From Epiperipatus broadwayi (lineage: Eukaryota > Onychophora > Udeonychophora > Euonychophora > Peripatidae), in the NCBI GenBank assembly GCA_028023455.1, contig JAQFVV010006208.1, forward strand, positions 9,032,963 through 9,096,962: a DNA stretch of 64,000 bases. The letters are read 5' to 3'. The notes below the pieces were generated by a model. The model was not told where the DNA came from. It made no database searches and saw only the letters and a list, made by a program, of their open reading frames with translations. Position numbers and translations under genes: made by a program. Positions 11,410 through 22,650 of the stretch are shown piece by piece. Every line of letters begins with the position of its first letter. Within the stretch, counting starts at the first letter, position 1.

Positions 11410-11481
11410 GTGTTGGTGGCCTAGTGGTTAGCATAGCTGCTTTCCAAGCAGCTGGCCCAGGTTTGCTTCCTGGTCAATGCA
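11410..11481 (+). mobile_element. Short SINE with tRNA-Gly(UCC)-like head
   Basis: It is nearly identical to the copy at 10525 (CCTAGTGGTTAGCATAGCTG, loop with TCC, B box GGTTTGCTTCC) and ends TTTGACAAATGAAAAAAAA. A 13-base target duplication with one mismatch, ACAATCACAAATG (11390-11402) and ACAACCACAAATG (11500-11512), shows that it moved as a unit. It lies in the SLC22 intron. Confidence 0.7.
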
Positions 11482-11620
11482 TTTGACAAATGAAAAAAAA
11501 CAACCACAAATGTTAGCATTAAAGTGCTCCATGATTTCATGGTTTGTCAATCCCCTAATATAATTCAGATGAATGATATACTCAGCAATGTTTAATAAAA
11601 AGCCATCATTTTCTTTTTTT

Positions 11621-11694
11621 CTCATGTGTCATAGCATCAGCCGGGAAGCAAACCTGCTAACCTGGGACAACTGCTCTCGACCACCAATGCTTGA
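11621..11694 (-). mobile_element. Short SINE, second tRNA-like type, internally deleted
   Basis: Read on the minus strand it starts CAAGCATTGGTGGTCGAGAG and ends CTGATGCTATGACACATGAG, as at 32237. The D-arm end and the anticodon arm are missing, so GAGAG runs straight into CAGTTGTCCC. Confidence 0.6.
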
Positions 11695-12190
11695 CTAAAA
11701 AACCGTGGTTACATTAAATTTTTAAAAAAATTATTAAAGCAACTAATTAAAAAAAATTACAAATATTATATTTAACAAAAAAACATTACAAAACCAATGG
11801 ACTCAAAGACCAGTGTTTTTGTATTTTGACATTAATAAACTGTAATTATTAATAAAACTAAAAAAACTATGATGATTAGTTGTGATGCTATCGAAAAATC
11901 AGAAAAAAAAATGTTTTAAATTTTATTCAGCAGGCACTTTGGTAAATATACATTTGCACCTCAACACTGTCAAATATAACAGGTATATTTTAAAATGTAA
12001 ATTTTAATTTAGTTTTATTATAATTTGGAAATTAATTTATATAATATTAAAGTGTTTTGCTTAATTTAGATTAGATCTTTAGCCATTTGTAATAATTTAT
12101 TTCTTTCACCATTAAATTATTAAATAATGAATATAAATATGTTAATTACATATCAACCAGTGAAGCTTTCTTTAAATTAAAAATCCTTTA

Positions 12191-12237
12191 TAGCTAAGCG
12201 CTTTCAGGGAAATATTTAAACCCCATAATCATAGCTA
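12191..12237 (-). ncRNA. Family D structured RNA motif
   Basis: On the minus strand: outer stem TAGCTA/TAGCTA, junction TGATTATG, inner stem GGG/CCC, then GAAAGCGCTT with the self-complementary AGCGCT. The position after TGA differs (T) from other copies (A or G). Confidence 0.5.
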
Positions 12238-12492
12238 TTTAATTGATGATACATGATAAATAATGGTTTTTTAATCACATGTAAATGTTCACCTAAAATA
12301 TTCAAATATGCAAATTACTAAATATTCCATGCTTTGGAGAGAGTAAAGCGAGCTTTCCCAGGTTGTTTATGGAATAACATACCCTCAAATAGCGTGTGAA
12401 GCTATATACATTGGTGAACACATGCTAATATTGCCATCAGGATATATCAACACAGATATTGGTATAATAAAGTCAAAAATAAAGATGAAACT

Positions 12493-12926
12493 ATGTTAAT
12501 ATTCTGGGAGCACCAAGTTGCAAACACTCACATTTTTGAACCTTCTGAAGCCAACATTTGTTCAGAGAGAGATGATGTTAGAAGAAAAGTGAAGGAAGCC
12601 TATTTAATATCCAACAACAACAATGTCATTAACAAAAGAGAGGCTTGCTTTACTCTCTCCACACAAATAGATTTTTTTTCATGTGTCATAGCATCGGCTG
12701 GGAAGCGAACACGCTAACCTGGGACAACTGCTGTAAGGCGGCTGTGCTGACCTCTCAACCACCAATGCTTGACACAAATAGATTTTTTATTGATGATATT
12801 AATAAATTAGATAAAAATACGAAATTTATTGTAGAAAAAGAAGACAATAATAAGCCGGCATATTTGAATGTATTATTAATTGGGTCTATAATACAGATAA
12901 AAACAATCCATACTATAAAGTTCTAG
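12493..12926 (+). pseudogene. PLE fragments: GIY-YIG endonuclease tail, then RT thumb piece
   Basis: The first part reads EHQVANTHIFEPSEANICSE, then DDVRRKVKEAYLISNNNN and INKREACFTLS, which is the conserved C-terminal part of the PLE GIY-YIG endonuclease seen also at 26783, 29020, 35850, 45215 and 56045. After the SINE at 12678-12771 the frame continues FFIDDINKLDKNTKFIVEKE then DNNKPAYLNVLLI, which matches the part of PLE reverse transcriptase following the YVDD box (compare KLAFLDVLV in the copy at 46606-47700). In an intact PLE the polymerase precedes the endonuclease, so the order here means two fragments placed side by side. Confidence 0.6.
12678..12771 (-). mobile_element. Short SINE inserted in a PLE relic
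   Basis: A 94-base insert is flanked by a perfect 17-base target duplication, ACACAAATAGATTTTTT (12661-12677 and 12772-12788). On the minus strand it runs from CAAGCATTGGTGG, through a tRNA-like body with TTAC in the anticodon position, to GATGCTATGACACATG. The T-loop region carries an extra eight bases as in the copies at 32237 and 43244. Confidence 0.8.
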
Positions 12927-12929
12927 AGC

Positions 12930-13066
12930 TCACAGAGCTCTAAATTATTGCTCAAATAAAGATAATTAATAATAGGCAAAAGAAAAAACTTTTAAATAAT
13001 AATTATCCAATTAAATTTACAAATAAAAATATAAATTAGATAGACAATAAATTTATTTGCAGCAGC

Positions 13067-13099
<33 letters not shown>

Positions 13100-13827
13100 T
13101 AATTATATAGGTTAAAAATATAAACGAAATCAATAAAAAAATTGACAATATAATAGAGTTTAAAATAATAAATAAATAAAAAGAGGAAGCTACTATGCAA
13201 TATAAAAATCAAATTAAAATTCAAATTTGTGGGAATTGAAAAACTGGATAACAATAATAAGATTAGTATTAATATTAGTTAGATAAGAATTCAAAGAATA
13301 TTTATAAAAAGCAATTTATAATTGAAATAATTTATACGATTAGTCAATAATAAGTTTAATAATAAATACTAAATTAAAACTTAAAGTTTATGCATTAATA
13401 TTTAGATTAATCATAGAAAAAGAATAAATAAATAATAAAAGATTGTAAGTTTTTTAAGTTATTATATTTTTTATAATTTTTGTAATTTGATAATATTAAA
13501 TAATACATATATATATTATAAAGTAGTTAAGACTTATTGCTTTTGACTTTTTATAATACAAATATAATATAGATTTTGAAGATATATACGCATATATAAC
13601 CAGAATCAATGATATGGGCATTTAAAATAGTTTAAAATATACCTATATTTAATATAATACAAATAAAATGTCTGTTAATTAAAAATCTTTTTTAATATAT
13701 ATATATTGAAAGTGATATTGTTATATATATATATACTGCATATAATATATGTATATGGTGTATATTTAATGTATATATAAATAATCAATAAAGCAAGTCG
13801 TATATAGTGAGACATTGCTTTCATGAG
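12930..13827. other. Very AT-rich DNA with microsatellites
   Basis: No gene. It holds a (TAA)n tract at about 13067-13100 and (TA)n tracts around 13697-13735. G and C are rare throughout, and the short open frames come from composition. Confidence 0.6.
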
Positions 13828-14052
13828 CTTGTATTTACAATTATGTAATATAGGAAGTGTATCAATAGCTCAAACAAGCTCTTAATTGATAAGTGTGATA
13901 AGAGAAAATATTTAAAATCTCTATTTAGAACATCCCCATGCCCAGTCTAATAATGGAAATGTTCTAGATAGAGATTTTTAATATTTTCTCTTACCACACT
14001 TATCAATTAAGAGCTTTTTGAGATATTGGTGTGCTTCCTATATTATATGATT
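13828..14052. mobile_element. Small foldback, family B
   Basis: Arms 13828-13930 and 13960-14052 are inverted copies containing CTTAATTGATAAGTGTG and AAAATCTCTATTTAGAACAT, the same terminal blocks as the large foldbacks at 48725 and 54590. The 30-base centre keeps only CAGTCTAATAATGGAAA, a remnant of the ribozyme region. Confidence 0.6.
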
Positions 14053-14132
14053 TCATATTATTATTATTTTCGGGATATTCCGTGTGGTAAAATAGCAAAT
14101 AGGTGATGTTTTGGTACAATAACAACTACCTT

Positions 14133-14338
14133 CCTCAAAGCATTCTTTTTCTCAAATCATAGGAATGCATGTGAAATTTAAAATCGTTTTTATCCTTTTG
14201 TTTCTCCTCATACTTCAATTCTATTGGTCGAGAAGTTTTAAATTTTATTTTGTCTTCCAATAGCTTCTTCCAAATGTTGTTAATCTTCTTTAATTCACAT
14301 CTTTCATTTATGCTCTTGGGCTTTATTGGCTTAAAACC
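14133..14338 (-). pseudogene. Unidentified open frame, possibly transposon coding
   Basis: On the minus strand about 67 codons are open without an initiator, rich in Lys and Glu, with the stretches NERCELKKINNIWKKLLEDK and SRPIELKYEEKQKDKN, ending RKRML and a stop. It sits directly beside a family A end, so it may be a decayed piece of the autonomous element. I do not recognise the domain. Confidence 0.3.
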
Positions 14339-14339
14339 A

Positions 14340-14745
14340 ATCCTGCCTAATAGGATAGTGGTTGGTTGTGGTTATTAAAGAACCAAAGACACCAAAATGT
14401 ATCAGTACTGAACTCAGTTAAGACCCATATGACTATATAAGCTAATGAGCTTGGACTGAAAATATGATGTTTTCAATTTAAGACTCATGGTTTTGTAGTT
14501 AAGTAGAGATAAAAGGTGGATGCTGGAGGGTTGCATTAGATCCTAAAATCTAGATGCAGTGCTCTCAGATCCAAGGCTCCTCACTGATAAAGTCCACAAG
14601 CCAGAAACTAGTCTGGGGATATTGGATGAGTAGGCACTAGATGGGAATTTTATGCACAAACCTTCTGGCATCCATTGATTACTCTGGCTTGCATTGAATG
14701 GCAATACATGTAGAGAGTTTTGCCTGTTTTGATAAATTAATAAGA
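14340..14745 (+). mobile_element. Family A element
   Basis: It shares with 34649-35384 the blocks ACACCAAAATGTA, GTTTTGTAGTTAAGTAGAGA, GGAGGGTTGCATTAGATC, a hammerhead, GATATTGGATGAGTAGGCAC, and the terminal GGTGGCA-type and GAGAGTTTTGCC boxes. Only one arm is present. It has no coding capacity. Confidence 0.65.
14577..14620 (+). ncRNA. Hammerhead ribozyme, family A (decayed core)
   Basis: Stem I TCCTCA/TGGGGA (six pairs with one G-T) and the palindromic stem III ACTAGT followed by C are intact, but the core reads CTGATAA instead of CTGATGA, replacing the essential G8. The stem II arm is AGTC instead of AGGC. Probably inactive. Confidence 0.6.
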
Positions 14746-15340
14746 CTAACTAACATAAGCATCATCTTTCTATTTGTTGTTTGAATACTTATTTTTTCTT
14801 AGAAAGAAATCTACTTATTTCTAAATCAGCTGAAATGAAGTTTATAATGCTCTTTAAAAATATTCTTCAGTTAAAAAAAAAGAAATAAACTAGTTAATTT
14901 TATTTATTTGATTATATGAAACTAAATGTACTAAATATAACATTTAATATACATTTCAATCTCCAACATTATACTTGCTTTAAAAATAATGATGATTTAA
15001 CGTTACAAAATTTTATAATCTGCAAAGACTGATTAATTATTTATATTGCGTCTGTTTGATCATTTATATTTTTTCTTCTCATTTTTCTTAAATTTGTATG
15101 CAATATTTTACCTAAAAAGTCTTTAATTTTTTCTAGTCAACAATATTTTTCTTGATCCTAAACTTTTTAAATTTTTTTTTTCTACTTTTTTTTTTTGTAT
15201 TTATCATTTTTTTATATTTTAATTTATTCAGTTTTTTTTTTTTCGAGTCTATGAATTTTTAACTTGCCTAATAATGGTAGTCTCCTAATATTCTTTTTAG
15301 AAATTAGTATAAGATAATTTTAATTGCTTTCTGTCTAGTT
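14746..15340. other. AT-rich DNA, nothing recognised
   Basis: Homopolymer T and A tracts and AT-rich sequence without a supported gene or element. The hAT element starts at its right edge. Confidence 0.4.
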
Positions 15341-15654
15341 CAGAGATCAGCAAACTTTTTAATATGAAGAGCTATTTTGTTTAAATATTGCCTCCCCCAT
15401 AAAAAGAGCCACGAGGTAAAAAATCGGACCTTGAAAAATATGAATTTCTGAATGTTTGTGGATATATTTGAATATTTATTTTAGTAATAGAACATAATAG
15501 AATCTTTATATATGCTAACGAAAATAAAAAATATTTTAAATAAAACAAAAACAAATACTTTGACAGTTTAATAACTGAAGCACACAGGCTTATTATTACA
15601 TAGTAGAGATGTCTGCCCATCCCTTGTTTATGTATTATATGGATTATGTTGTGT

Positions 15655-15955
15655 ACATGAGGTGTCAGATTGACCTTAGGTCAACATGGGCTGTGGAGTA
15701 GATTGAAGCCTGTCCATTAAAGTATGAGAGGATTGGCTATCTTAATATATATCTGAGCACTTGTGGCATATATGTGTGGAGATGGTAATGTGGATTAACT
15801 GATGATTGTTAGTTTAACATGAAATACCAATATTGGTGATTATTTATCTTTTCGACATATATGTGTTCAAGTGTATCAGTGTAATGAGATAGTGTGGAGA
15901 ATAGTGGATCATGTGAAAGTCTGTACTCATATACCCTACATATTTGACAATTTAA
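15655..15955 (+). mobile_element. Retrozyme-like element, family C, nested in hAT
   Basis: Blocks GTGTCAGATTGAC, GAGTAGATTGAAGCCTGTC, ATATATGTGTGGAGATGGTA, a hammerhead, and GTGTTCAAGTGTATCAGTG appear in the family order. It lies entirely within the hAT element, so it inserted later. Confidence 0.6.
15792..15840 (+). ncRNA. Hammerhead ribozyme, family C
   Basis: Core CTGATGA and GAAA are both intact. Stem II is TTGTTA/TAACAT around GTT, which keeps five pairs while differing in sequence from the consensus ATGCTG/CAGCAT. Stem I ATTAA/TTGGT is partly paired (G-T). Stem III ATACCAATAT is degenerate. Confidence 0.7.
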
Positions 15956-15994
15956 CTTATTTTAAAAATGTTAATATTTAAACATTCAGATATA

Positions 15995-16180
15995 CAATAA
16001 TTATATAATATTACTATCATCTATGTTCTTTATTACTTTTTACAATGCTTTTTTACAACATATTATTGGCAGTTTCGAGCCCCAGCAATCTTTAGAACTA
16101 TCAAAACTGTCAATAGCGCGTTGTAAAATGTATTGTAAAAAGTAATAAAGAACATAGATAATATTAAAGTTATATGGATT
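15995..16180. mobile_element. Small foldback inside the hAT element
   Basis: Inverted arms contain GTTCTTTATTACTTTTTACA (16028 onward) and its complement ending near 16156. Inside are an inverted CAGTTTCGA box and its diverged partner TCAAAACTG, which resemble the family E box GTTTCGACTGT. I could not make a complete hammerhead from either arm. Confidence 0.5.
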
Positions 16181-16530
16181 TGGTAATGCAATTAGAAAAA
16201 TAAAGTTGTAATACTTCATAAAGAAGATATACAATAATTAGTACTCTATAATAAAGGCTGAATTCAAGAAATGACATTGAAAAGCATATTTTTCCTCTTC
16301 TAGAGTCAAAATATTTATTTACAAATTATAAAAGGAAATAAAAAGTGTGTTTATGTGTATCATGATAAAAAGAGCAGATTGGGACCAAAACGCTGCACAT
16401 GACTCGTGAGTCATACTTTGCCGACCCCTGATCTAGGTTAAATATTTTTCTATTATTGCAAGCAGGACAAAATGCTGATTTTTTTGTGTGTTAAAATTTG
16501 ACAAATTAAGAATATAATCTATTTTTTTAG

Positions 16531-16745
16531 GATCATTAACACTATGGTTTATTATGGTTTAACACTAACTTCAATTAACCTTGGTTCAAATGATTTTATA
16601 AATTCATTAATTGGTGGAGCAATTGAGATTCCAGCATACGTCATATGCTTGTTTATGCTAAATCATCTTGGAAGAAGAATTTCTCTCTGCTGCTGTGAAG
16701 GTGTAGCGGGAATAACATTTTTTGTAACTTTAGCTGTGCCTCCTG
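16531..16745 (+). CDS. SLC22-family transporter, exon (TM7-TM9)
   Basis: The exon follows a TCTATTTTTTTAG acceptor and ends at G before GTAAAT; its 215 bases enter in phase to complete Trp and leave one base. The peptide contains NTMVYYGLTLTSINLGSNDF, then IEIPAYVICLFMLNHLGRR and ISLCCCEGVAGITFFVTLAV. YYGL in TM7, the E-x-P-A-Y motif in TM8 and the GRR loop before TM9 are hallmarks of SLC22 carriers. Three predicted membrane segments fit the family topology. No stop or frameshift is seen. The exon lies just downstream of the hAT element. Confidence 0.9.
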
Positions 16746-17054
16746 GTAAATATATATATATAATTAATAATTTAATACATTTTTTTTGCTAAGAATAAAG
16801 TATACAATACACTAAGGGAATTGCCAGAAAAATATCTGAGATAGGATTTTCACCCCAGCAATTTTTAATCTCTAGTCTAATCAAATAATGGGTTATAAGA
16901 ATTAATTTTATCAACTTTATAATTGAATGAAAAGTATTTTTTCCCAAAACTAAAGTTTCAAACAATAACTGCTGACATTTTTCATATATATTAAAATCTT
17001 TTTTTTATCATCTTCTCATATACATTTTAATGCAATCTTTTTTTATAACTATTT

Positions 17055-17092
17055 TGCTTACAGTTTCGACTGTTCTGCAGTCTTCATCACAA
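17055..17092 (-). ncRNA. Family E hammerhead-like motif
   Basis: On the minus strand: GTGATGA (C3 changed to G), one extra A, stem II GACTG/CAGTC around CAGAA, GAAA, then CTGTA. It is the single-arm relative of the copies at 31782 and 63902, and lies in the SLC22 intron. Confidence 0.45.
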
Positions 17093-17764
17093 CTATAACA
17101 TTTAATCATATAATCTTTATTTTATAATTAAACTTAAAGAAAATAATAATACTTGCTCTTACAATTAGTATCGGTTACCAACAACTTGCATAAAAGAAAA
17201 AAAAAAAATTTTTCCCCAAAACTAAAAAGATATCAACTTCAACCAAATGGTTCAACTTATTATTTTTATTTTTTTTTTTGTAAATAAAAATATCACCAAA
17301 AACTTCATAAACAGGACAGAAAAATGTATCAATACCTTTATAATCAGAAACTTAGCAAATGGTGGTAAATGTTTGAGTGATTGGATCGGCAAATGATACA
17401 TTGTCCATAATTCTATTGAATATAATCTGTTGGAAATTTGAATTAAATTTATATTTAAATAAGTTATATACGAAAATTAAAATTTAAGTACTAAGTTGTT
17501 ATGAAATCAAATATTTTATGAAGCAAATAAAATAAGAATGTTTATAAATAAAATTTGTGAGTTTACTGTTATTTTAAAGGTTAGGTAGAAAGGTATTGGG
17601 AAGAAAATAATGTAATTGTGTTTTTATATGTGTGTGTATCTTTAGTTTTACTATTACAAAGTCTTAATACTTTTTTTTTCATCAGAAGAGAACTACACTT
17701 TATACACATGCATTGTTCTTTTTTTAATAACTTAATGATGTTAATTGAATATAAATGGAGAATA

Positions 17765-18319
17765 CTCTTGAACCAAGTCACATATAGAGATTTATGACAT
17801 ACTCTCAAACTAAGTCACACGATAGATATTTATGAATGATGGATACTTTCAAACCAAGTCACAAGATAGAGATTTTATGAATGAAGGATACTCTCAAACC
17901 AAGTCACAAGATAGAGATTTATGAATGAAGGATACTCTCAAACTGAGTCACAAGATAGAGATTTATGAATGAAGGATACTCTCAAACCAAGTCACACGAT
18001 AGAGATTTATGAATAAAGGATACTTTCAAACCAAGTCACAAGACAGAGATTTATGAATGAAGGATATTCTCAAACAAAGTCACACGATAGAGATTTATGA
18101 ATGAAGGATACTTTCAAACCAAGTCACAAGACAGAGATTTATGAATGAAGAATATTCTCAAACGAAGTCACAAGATAGAAATTTATGAATGAAGGATACT
18201 TTCAAACCAAGTCACAAGATAGAGATTTATGAATGAAGGATACTCTCAAACCAAGTGACACAATATAGATTTATGAATGAAGGATACTCTCAAACCAAGT
18301 CACAAGATAGAGATTTTGA
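17765..18319 (+). repeat. 44-bp minisatellite, about 13 copies
   Basis: The unit contains CTCTCAAACCAAGTCACAAG and ATAGAGATTTATGAATGAAG. Marker AAGTCACA recurs at 17775, 17812, 17856, 17901, 17945 and onward to 18297, mostly 44 bases apart. Copies differ by a few bases (CACAAG or CACACG, TCTC or TTTC). It lies within the SLC22 intron between the exons at 16531 and 19836. Not a CRISPR: there are no variable spacers and the genome is eukaryotic. Confidence 0.9.
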
Positions 18320-18815
18320 AAAAATAAGAACAACCATCTTATCTTTGTATCTAAATCACTTATATAGGCCAATCTAAAGTGTTTTGATATGACAGCATGA
18401 AGATCTTCAATTAATCACTTTCATGGAATTTTCCAATTTACTGTCAGTTAATATTATGAAATATTAAAATCTATGTAATTCATTATTTACAGAAATTTGA
18501 ATTAAATTATGCTATCATAACTTTTAAAATCATACAATTCATATAGCTGCCAGTGATTGTTGATATTAATGCCAATTCAACAGCAGTTCATTCCTTTTTT
18601 TGAACATCTATTTAGTAACCATTTATCAACATCATATTAAAAACTTGCAAATACACAGATTATTAACATTTATTAATTATTGATAATCAATTAATTAATA
18701 ATCACAATTTTAAAAAAATGATAAATATTAACAAGGAAGTTCATTGATTATTTGTTTCCAATTATAAACTGATGAATCAGCTTATAGTATAAATAAATCC
18801 TAAAGTATATATCTG

Positions 18816-19425
18816 TCATATCTGACCCTGCTGTCAGAAGTAGACTATTCCAGATTCCTTGCCTGATTGGCTAGCACCCAGTTGCTATCCAAGGGGATTA
18901 AAACCACTGTGGTTTGTGCACCAAATCCACATGTTTCCAGTAAGGTAGGGGATCTGCCTTTAAATAGTCAGCCTTTTGAAGGCAAGGCAGAGAGAGCAAT
19001 TACTTCTGTTAATCTGAACAACAGAATGTGCTCTCCATTAAACCTTCTGCCATCAGCAAAGGTATTTATCTAGTCATTATTGCAACATCCATGCAGTGAG
19101 GCAAGTCCACCTATGAACTGGAAACTGCTACATCTGAACTAGAGCTGACTTGAGGCAAACTAACTACATAGCTGGAAGAGTCTTATCAGAACTCATGACA
19201 CAGGCTAATCATTAGCTGGAAGCGAGTTCCATACTCCGCACGACTATCGCAGCATTGAAATCTATCGGCTGTATTTGTACATTTGTTTAACTAATGTGTG
19301 TATATATTTTTTACTAATACATTGTACATATTAATTGCTGAATTGTTGTTCTTTTTGTATCTGTTAGTTTGGAAACGAACCACAAGCCTAACCAAACACA
19401 ACAATACCCAACTGGGATGTTATAT
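18816..19425 (+). mobile_element. Solo LTR candidate (gypsy-like)
   Basis: A block clearly richer in GC than its surroundings starts TGTCATATCTGACC and ends near AACTGGGATGTTA, resembling the short inverted ends of gypsy LTRs. It has a CACCCAGTTGCTATCC-rich upstream part and a T-rich downstream part, no open frame of interest, and lies in the SLC22 intron. I found no clean target duplication and no second LTR, so this rests on composition and end motifs. Confidence 0.4.
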
Positions 19426-19835
19426 TCCAATCTGTCATGATTTCATTAATGGTATAGTATTGAAAATATGGCAATTATCTTTTTACTCTAAATGAAGGAA
19501 AAAGAGAAGAGAATTGCCATATATGTGTCGTTAAAAACAATTCATTAAAAACATTCTGGAATATTGGTTACAACTGTGGGGAGAGTAATGTATTGGTTTT
19601 AGATTCATTTCTCCATGGAATCAGCTAAAATACTAAACCCACTTCTCAGATTTTTGAATATCACATGACCTCTCTAGCAACTTGTTATACAATTATTATT
19701 ATTATTAAAAACAAATCAGTAATTGCCCCCCTATGATTCAGACAGGTGATGACAATGTTCTAAATATTAAAAAATGTATAACTGAATTATTTTTATGTAT
19801 ATAAAATATATCCTGATATATATATATTTTTTCAG

Positions 19836-20017
19836 ATATGACTGAATTGAAAATCTTTTTAACAATGCTTGGAAAGACAGCCATAATCATTTCGTTCACT
19901 ACCTTATATGTTTATGGTGCAGAATTATTTCCTACAATCATAAGAAACACTGGACTATCCGTTTCTTCTTGTTTTGGTCGAATTGGTGGTGTTGCCGCTT
20001 CGTTTGTTATTGTTCTG
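19836..20017 (+). CDS. SLC22-family transporter, exon (TM10-TM11)
   Basis: After a polypyrimidine tract ending TTCAG, two bases complete an Asp codon and 60 codons follow to a GTAATT donor. The peptide contains ELKIFLTMLGKTAIIISFTT, then LYVYGAELFPTIIRN and SVSSCFGRIGGVAASFVIVL. LGK before TM10, the Y-x-AELFPTxxRN motif after TM10 and the S-x-x-x-R-I-GG box in TM11 are diagnostic of SLC22 members. The exon is intact and joins in phase with those at 16531 and 28173. The introns on both sides contain repeats only. Confidence 0.92.
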
Positions 20018-22149
20018 GTAATTTTATCGCTATTATATGTGTGTATTAAAATGTGGATGTTTTTAAATTTTCAAAGTTTTAATTGAAGATTTTATCCTTC
20101 TTTAAAAAATACTCATGAATTTAATGTATGTATATGCTATTTTAATAAACTGAAAATCTTTAGCTGGATTAAAAAATGTATTGCAGTGAAAATTAGAATC
20201 CAAATGAATTCATGCTCATAAGTTGGTCACCCAATAGTTAAATCAAGAAATTTATTTGAACTTTCTCATCCCAAAATATAATTTGTATTCAATCTTATTT
20301 TTATTGGTATTCAGTCATACCATACCCTTATACATATATAAATTAGTTAATAGATATGTGGATTCCATTTACCTAGAGAAAGAATTTTCTGGATCAGCTA
20401 CTATACAACCACCACACATAATTCTTCATTGACCCACGAGCTAAAGATTCAGCCTATTAACATGCCTCTTTGAAGATAGGATAAATTACTACATATTTAA
20501 ATGAGATCAAAATGGCATGACACAGAAGAATTTTAATAATTAATATTTATTAAGAAATTAAGCACACAAACAAATAAATACGTACAGTCCTAACACATTA
20601 TTTTCCAATAATATATGAATGCAACACAAAACGTCAAATATAATTATTATATTAATTGAGAACAAATATGCATATAAACAAAATACCATTAAATAAGATT
20701 AACAGTTAATAAAATGTGAATCTAGTAATCTGACTATATTAATAACAGCAAATAATAACTGTCATATATACTAAGCCAATAAAGGCAATCACTCAAAGCT
20801 TTAATCTGTTTATAAATGTAGATGATAACAATCAACCATTGAGATTGTGGTAGCTTAAGGGTTGGTTGTTATTACTGATTGCCGTATAATAATTTCTCAA
20901 TTCAAATAGTTACTAACTATTTAATATGATTTAAACACTATATTATTAAATATTATATATATAATTAATAAAGCATTTGACCACTAAAGATATATAGCTA
21001 TAAATTTCTTACAGTGAATTTCTTTGTACTTTAGGTTATGGTATAATCATATTATCTTTTTCTTTCCTTAAAAAAAAAAATTCTTCAAGATAATTGTCTT
21101 TTCTAAATTAAAAACTCTATTTTTTTTCTAAAGGATTTCTCTTCTTTGTTTTAGTTCTAAGCTGTGAGTTTCATCATCTACTTGATTAAGCAAAATACAA
21201 TTCTGTCAGATTCATATTCTAACAGAAGGTGATAGAGTCATATTCATCACAGATTGTTAATGGATCTAAAGATCAGTGTATGAGTTCAAACTCAGGGATT
21301 GGGACTCTTCAGGCACCAATTTTTTGATGCTGAAAGGGTCTGCATAATTTACAGAGTTAAAGTGGCTATATTTTAGAAGGTTAGCAGTCATATATTTAGT
21401 TTCCATGAAGCTCATTATGTAGAAAACTATCTTTTAGCAAGTGACTTTGTGAGCCTCATAAACTGCTATTGAATTTGCATTTTTATACCGACTAGCACTA
21501 TAGTATTGTAGCTAATTAATTTTACACTACCAGAAATGGTATGTCTCATAAATCAATAGGTTGCATATTAAATAATTTGTTAGACCCCTTCCTCTGTTCT
21601 TTTTAGCCTAACTTAGCCCTTCTTACAATGGCCCACCATGAGATGAAATATGCCTTTACCCATCCTCCAATTACAGTGTTTTTTCCACCAGGTGTACCCA
21701 GCCTACATAAAGGCCATCTTTTTTTAATTGATTGCTTTAACAATTTTTTTTTTAAAGATTTAATGTAAATTAGTAAAATATTTTAATATTATAGAAATAA
21801 ATATAAGAAATGTAGCCAGTCTTAACCTTATGATCGATTGTCATGAATTATTTCATTTTTTACCAGTTCGCCCCCTAGTGAATTTTTTCATAAGTATTAC
21901 ATATTAAAATGTGTGTAAAACAGTATATTTTATTATATATAATTTTCACTGGAAAATTTGCATTAGAAGGTGGAAAATGCAAAATTCCCACTCTTACAAT
22001 AGACATAAGCCCCACCCTGACATGTTCAGCCATTGTCATTGCCAAGGCTGTAAAACATTCAGTGTTTTACAACATTGTTTATTCCAATGACCAAAAATGT
22101 GTTTCTTTGTGAATTTATTACAGTTTTAGATATATTTTTTAAAATAATT
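20018..22149. other. SLC22 intron sequence, nothing recognised
   Basis: AT-rich intronic DNA. The stretch 20520-20940 and a slightly GC-richer piece at 21590-21720 may be old repeats, and ATGAGTTCAAACTCAGGGATT at 21270-21290 faintly recalls a Pol III B box, but none of this is firm. The open frame at 21909-22112 has no recognisable content. Confidence 0.35.
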
Positions 22150-22650
22150 TACACTATATTTATTAGATATCAAGAAGTATAAATTATTAATAACTTATTT
22201 TGACTTGAAATACTTTATTTTCAAAAATATAATGTTATATTAGCAGCTAATGTGAATATGGCCTGAAGCAATTTACAAGCTTAGTTTCTACCTCAGCAAT
22301 CTATTTATATTTACGAGTCTGAAACTATCATAATTTTGCAATAAATATTCAAAAATTTTAAACTTTTAAAGCATAATTCATTAGATATAAGAGAAATAAA
22401 TAATCATTCATTCAGATGTTTAAAAATGATAAGAATTAAGAAATATTTCATTGATTTTATAAACTGAAAATAATCTTTTTAAAAACAATGATGCCTAAAC
22501 TATTTGTTTTGTTTATGATCTCATTTTTTTAATATTTACAAAAACAAAATGTGAACATTTAAAATTTATTTCAGTAGTAAACAAAAATATCTATCAAATG
22601 AAGTCCAATTTATTATTTTCAAATAAGTAATAATCATTTAATCATATATT
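22150..22650 (+). repeat. Diverged duplicate of 7770-8280
   Basis: Same orientation and block order as 7770-8280. The copies differ by many substitutions and small indels, so the duplication is old. It lies in the last SLC22 intron. Confidence 0.5.

Larger units (their letters stand above)
15341..16430. mobile_element. Non-autonomous hAT transposon with nested insertions
   Basis: The left end CAGAGATCAGCAAACTTTTT and the complement of the right end CTTTGCCGACCCCTG are imperfect terminal inverted repeats of the widespread hAT type. Subterminal AAAAAGAGCCACGAGG and CACATGACTCGTGAGTCATA are also characteristic. The flanking octamers GTCTAGTT (15333-15340) and ATCTAGGT (16431-16438) agree at six of eight positions, as expected for an old 8-bp target duplication. 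No transposase is present. A retrozyme and a foldback are inserted inside it. The right end is 100 bases before an SLC22 exon. Confidence 0.65.

Noticed and set aside
15381-15620. Minus-strand frame of 79 codons
   Set aside because: Lies in the left part of the hAT element, has no transposase motif and looks compositional.
17765-18319. CRISPR-like regular repeat
   Set aside because: Units are contiguous with no unique spacers, in an intron of an animal gene.
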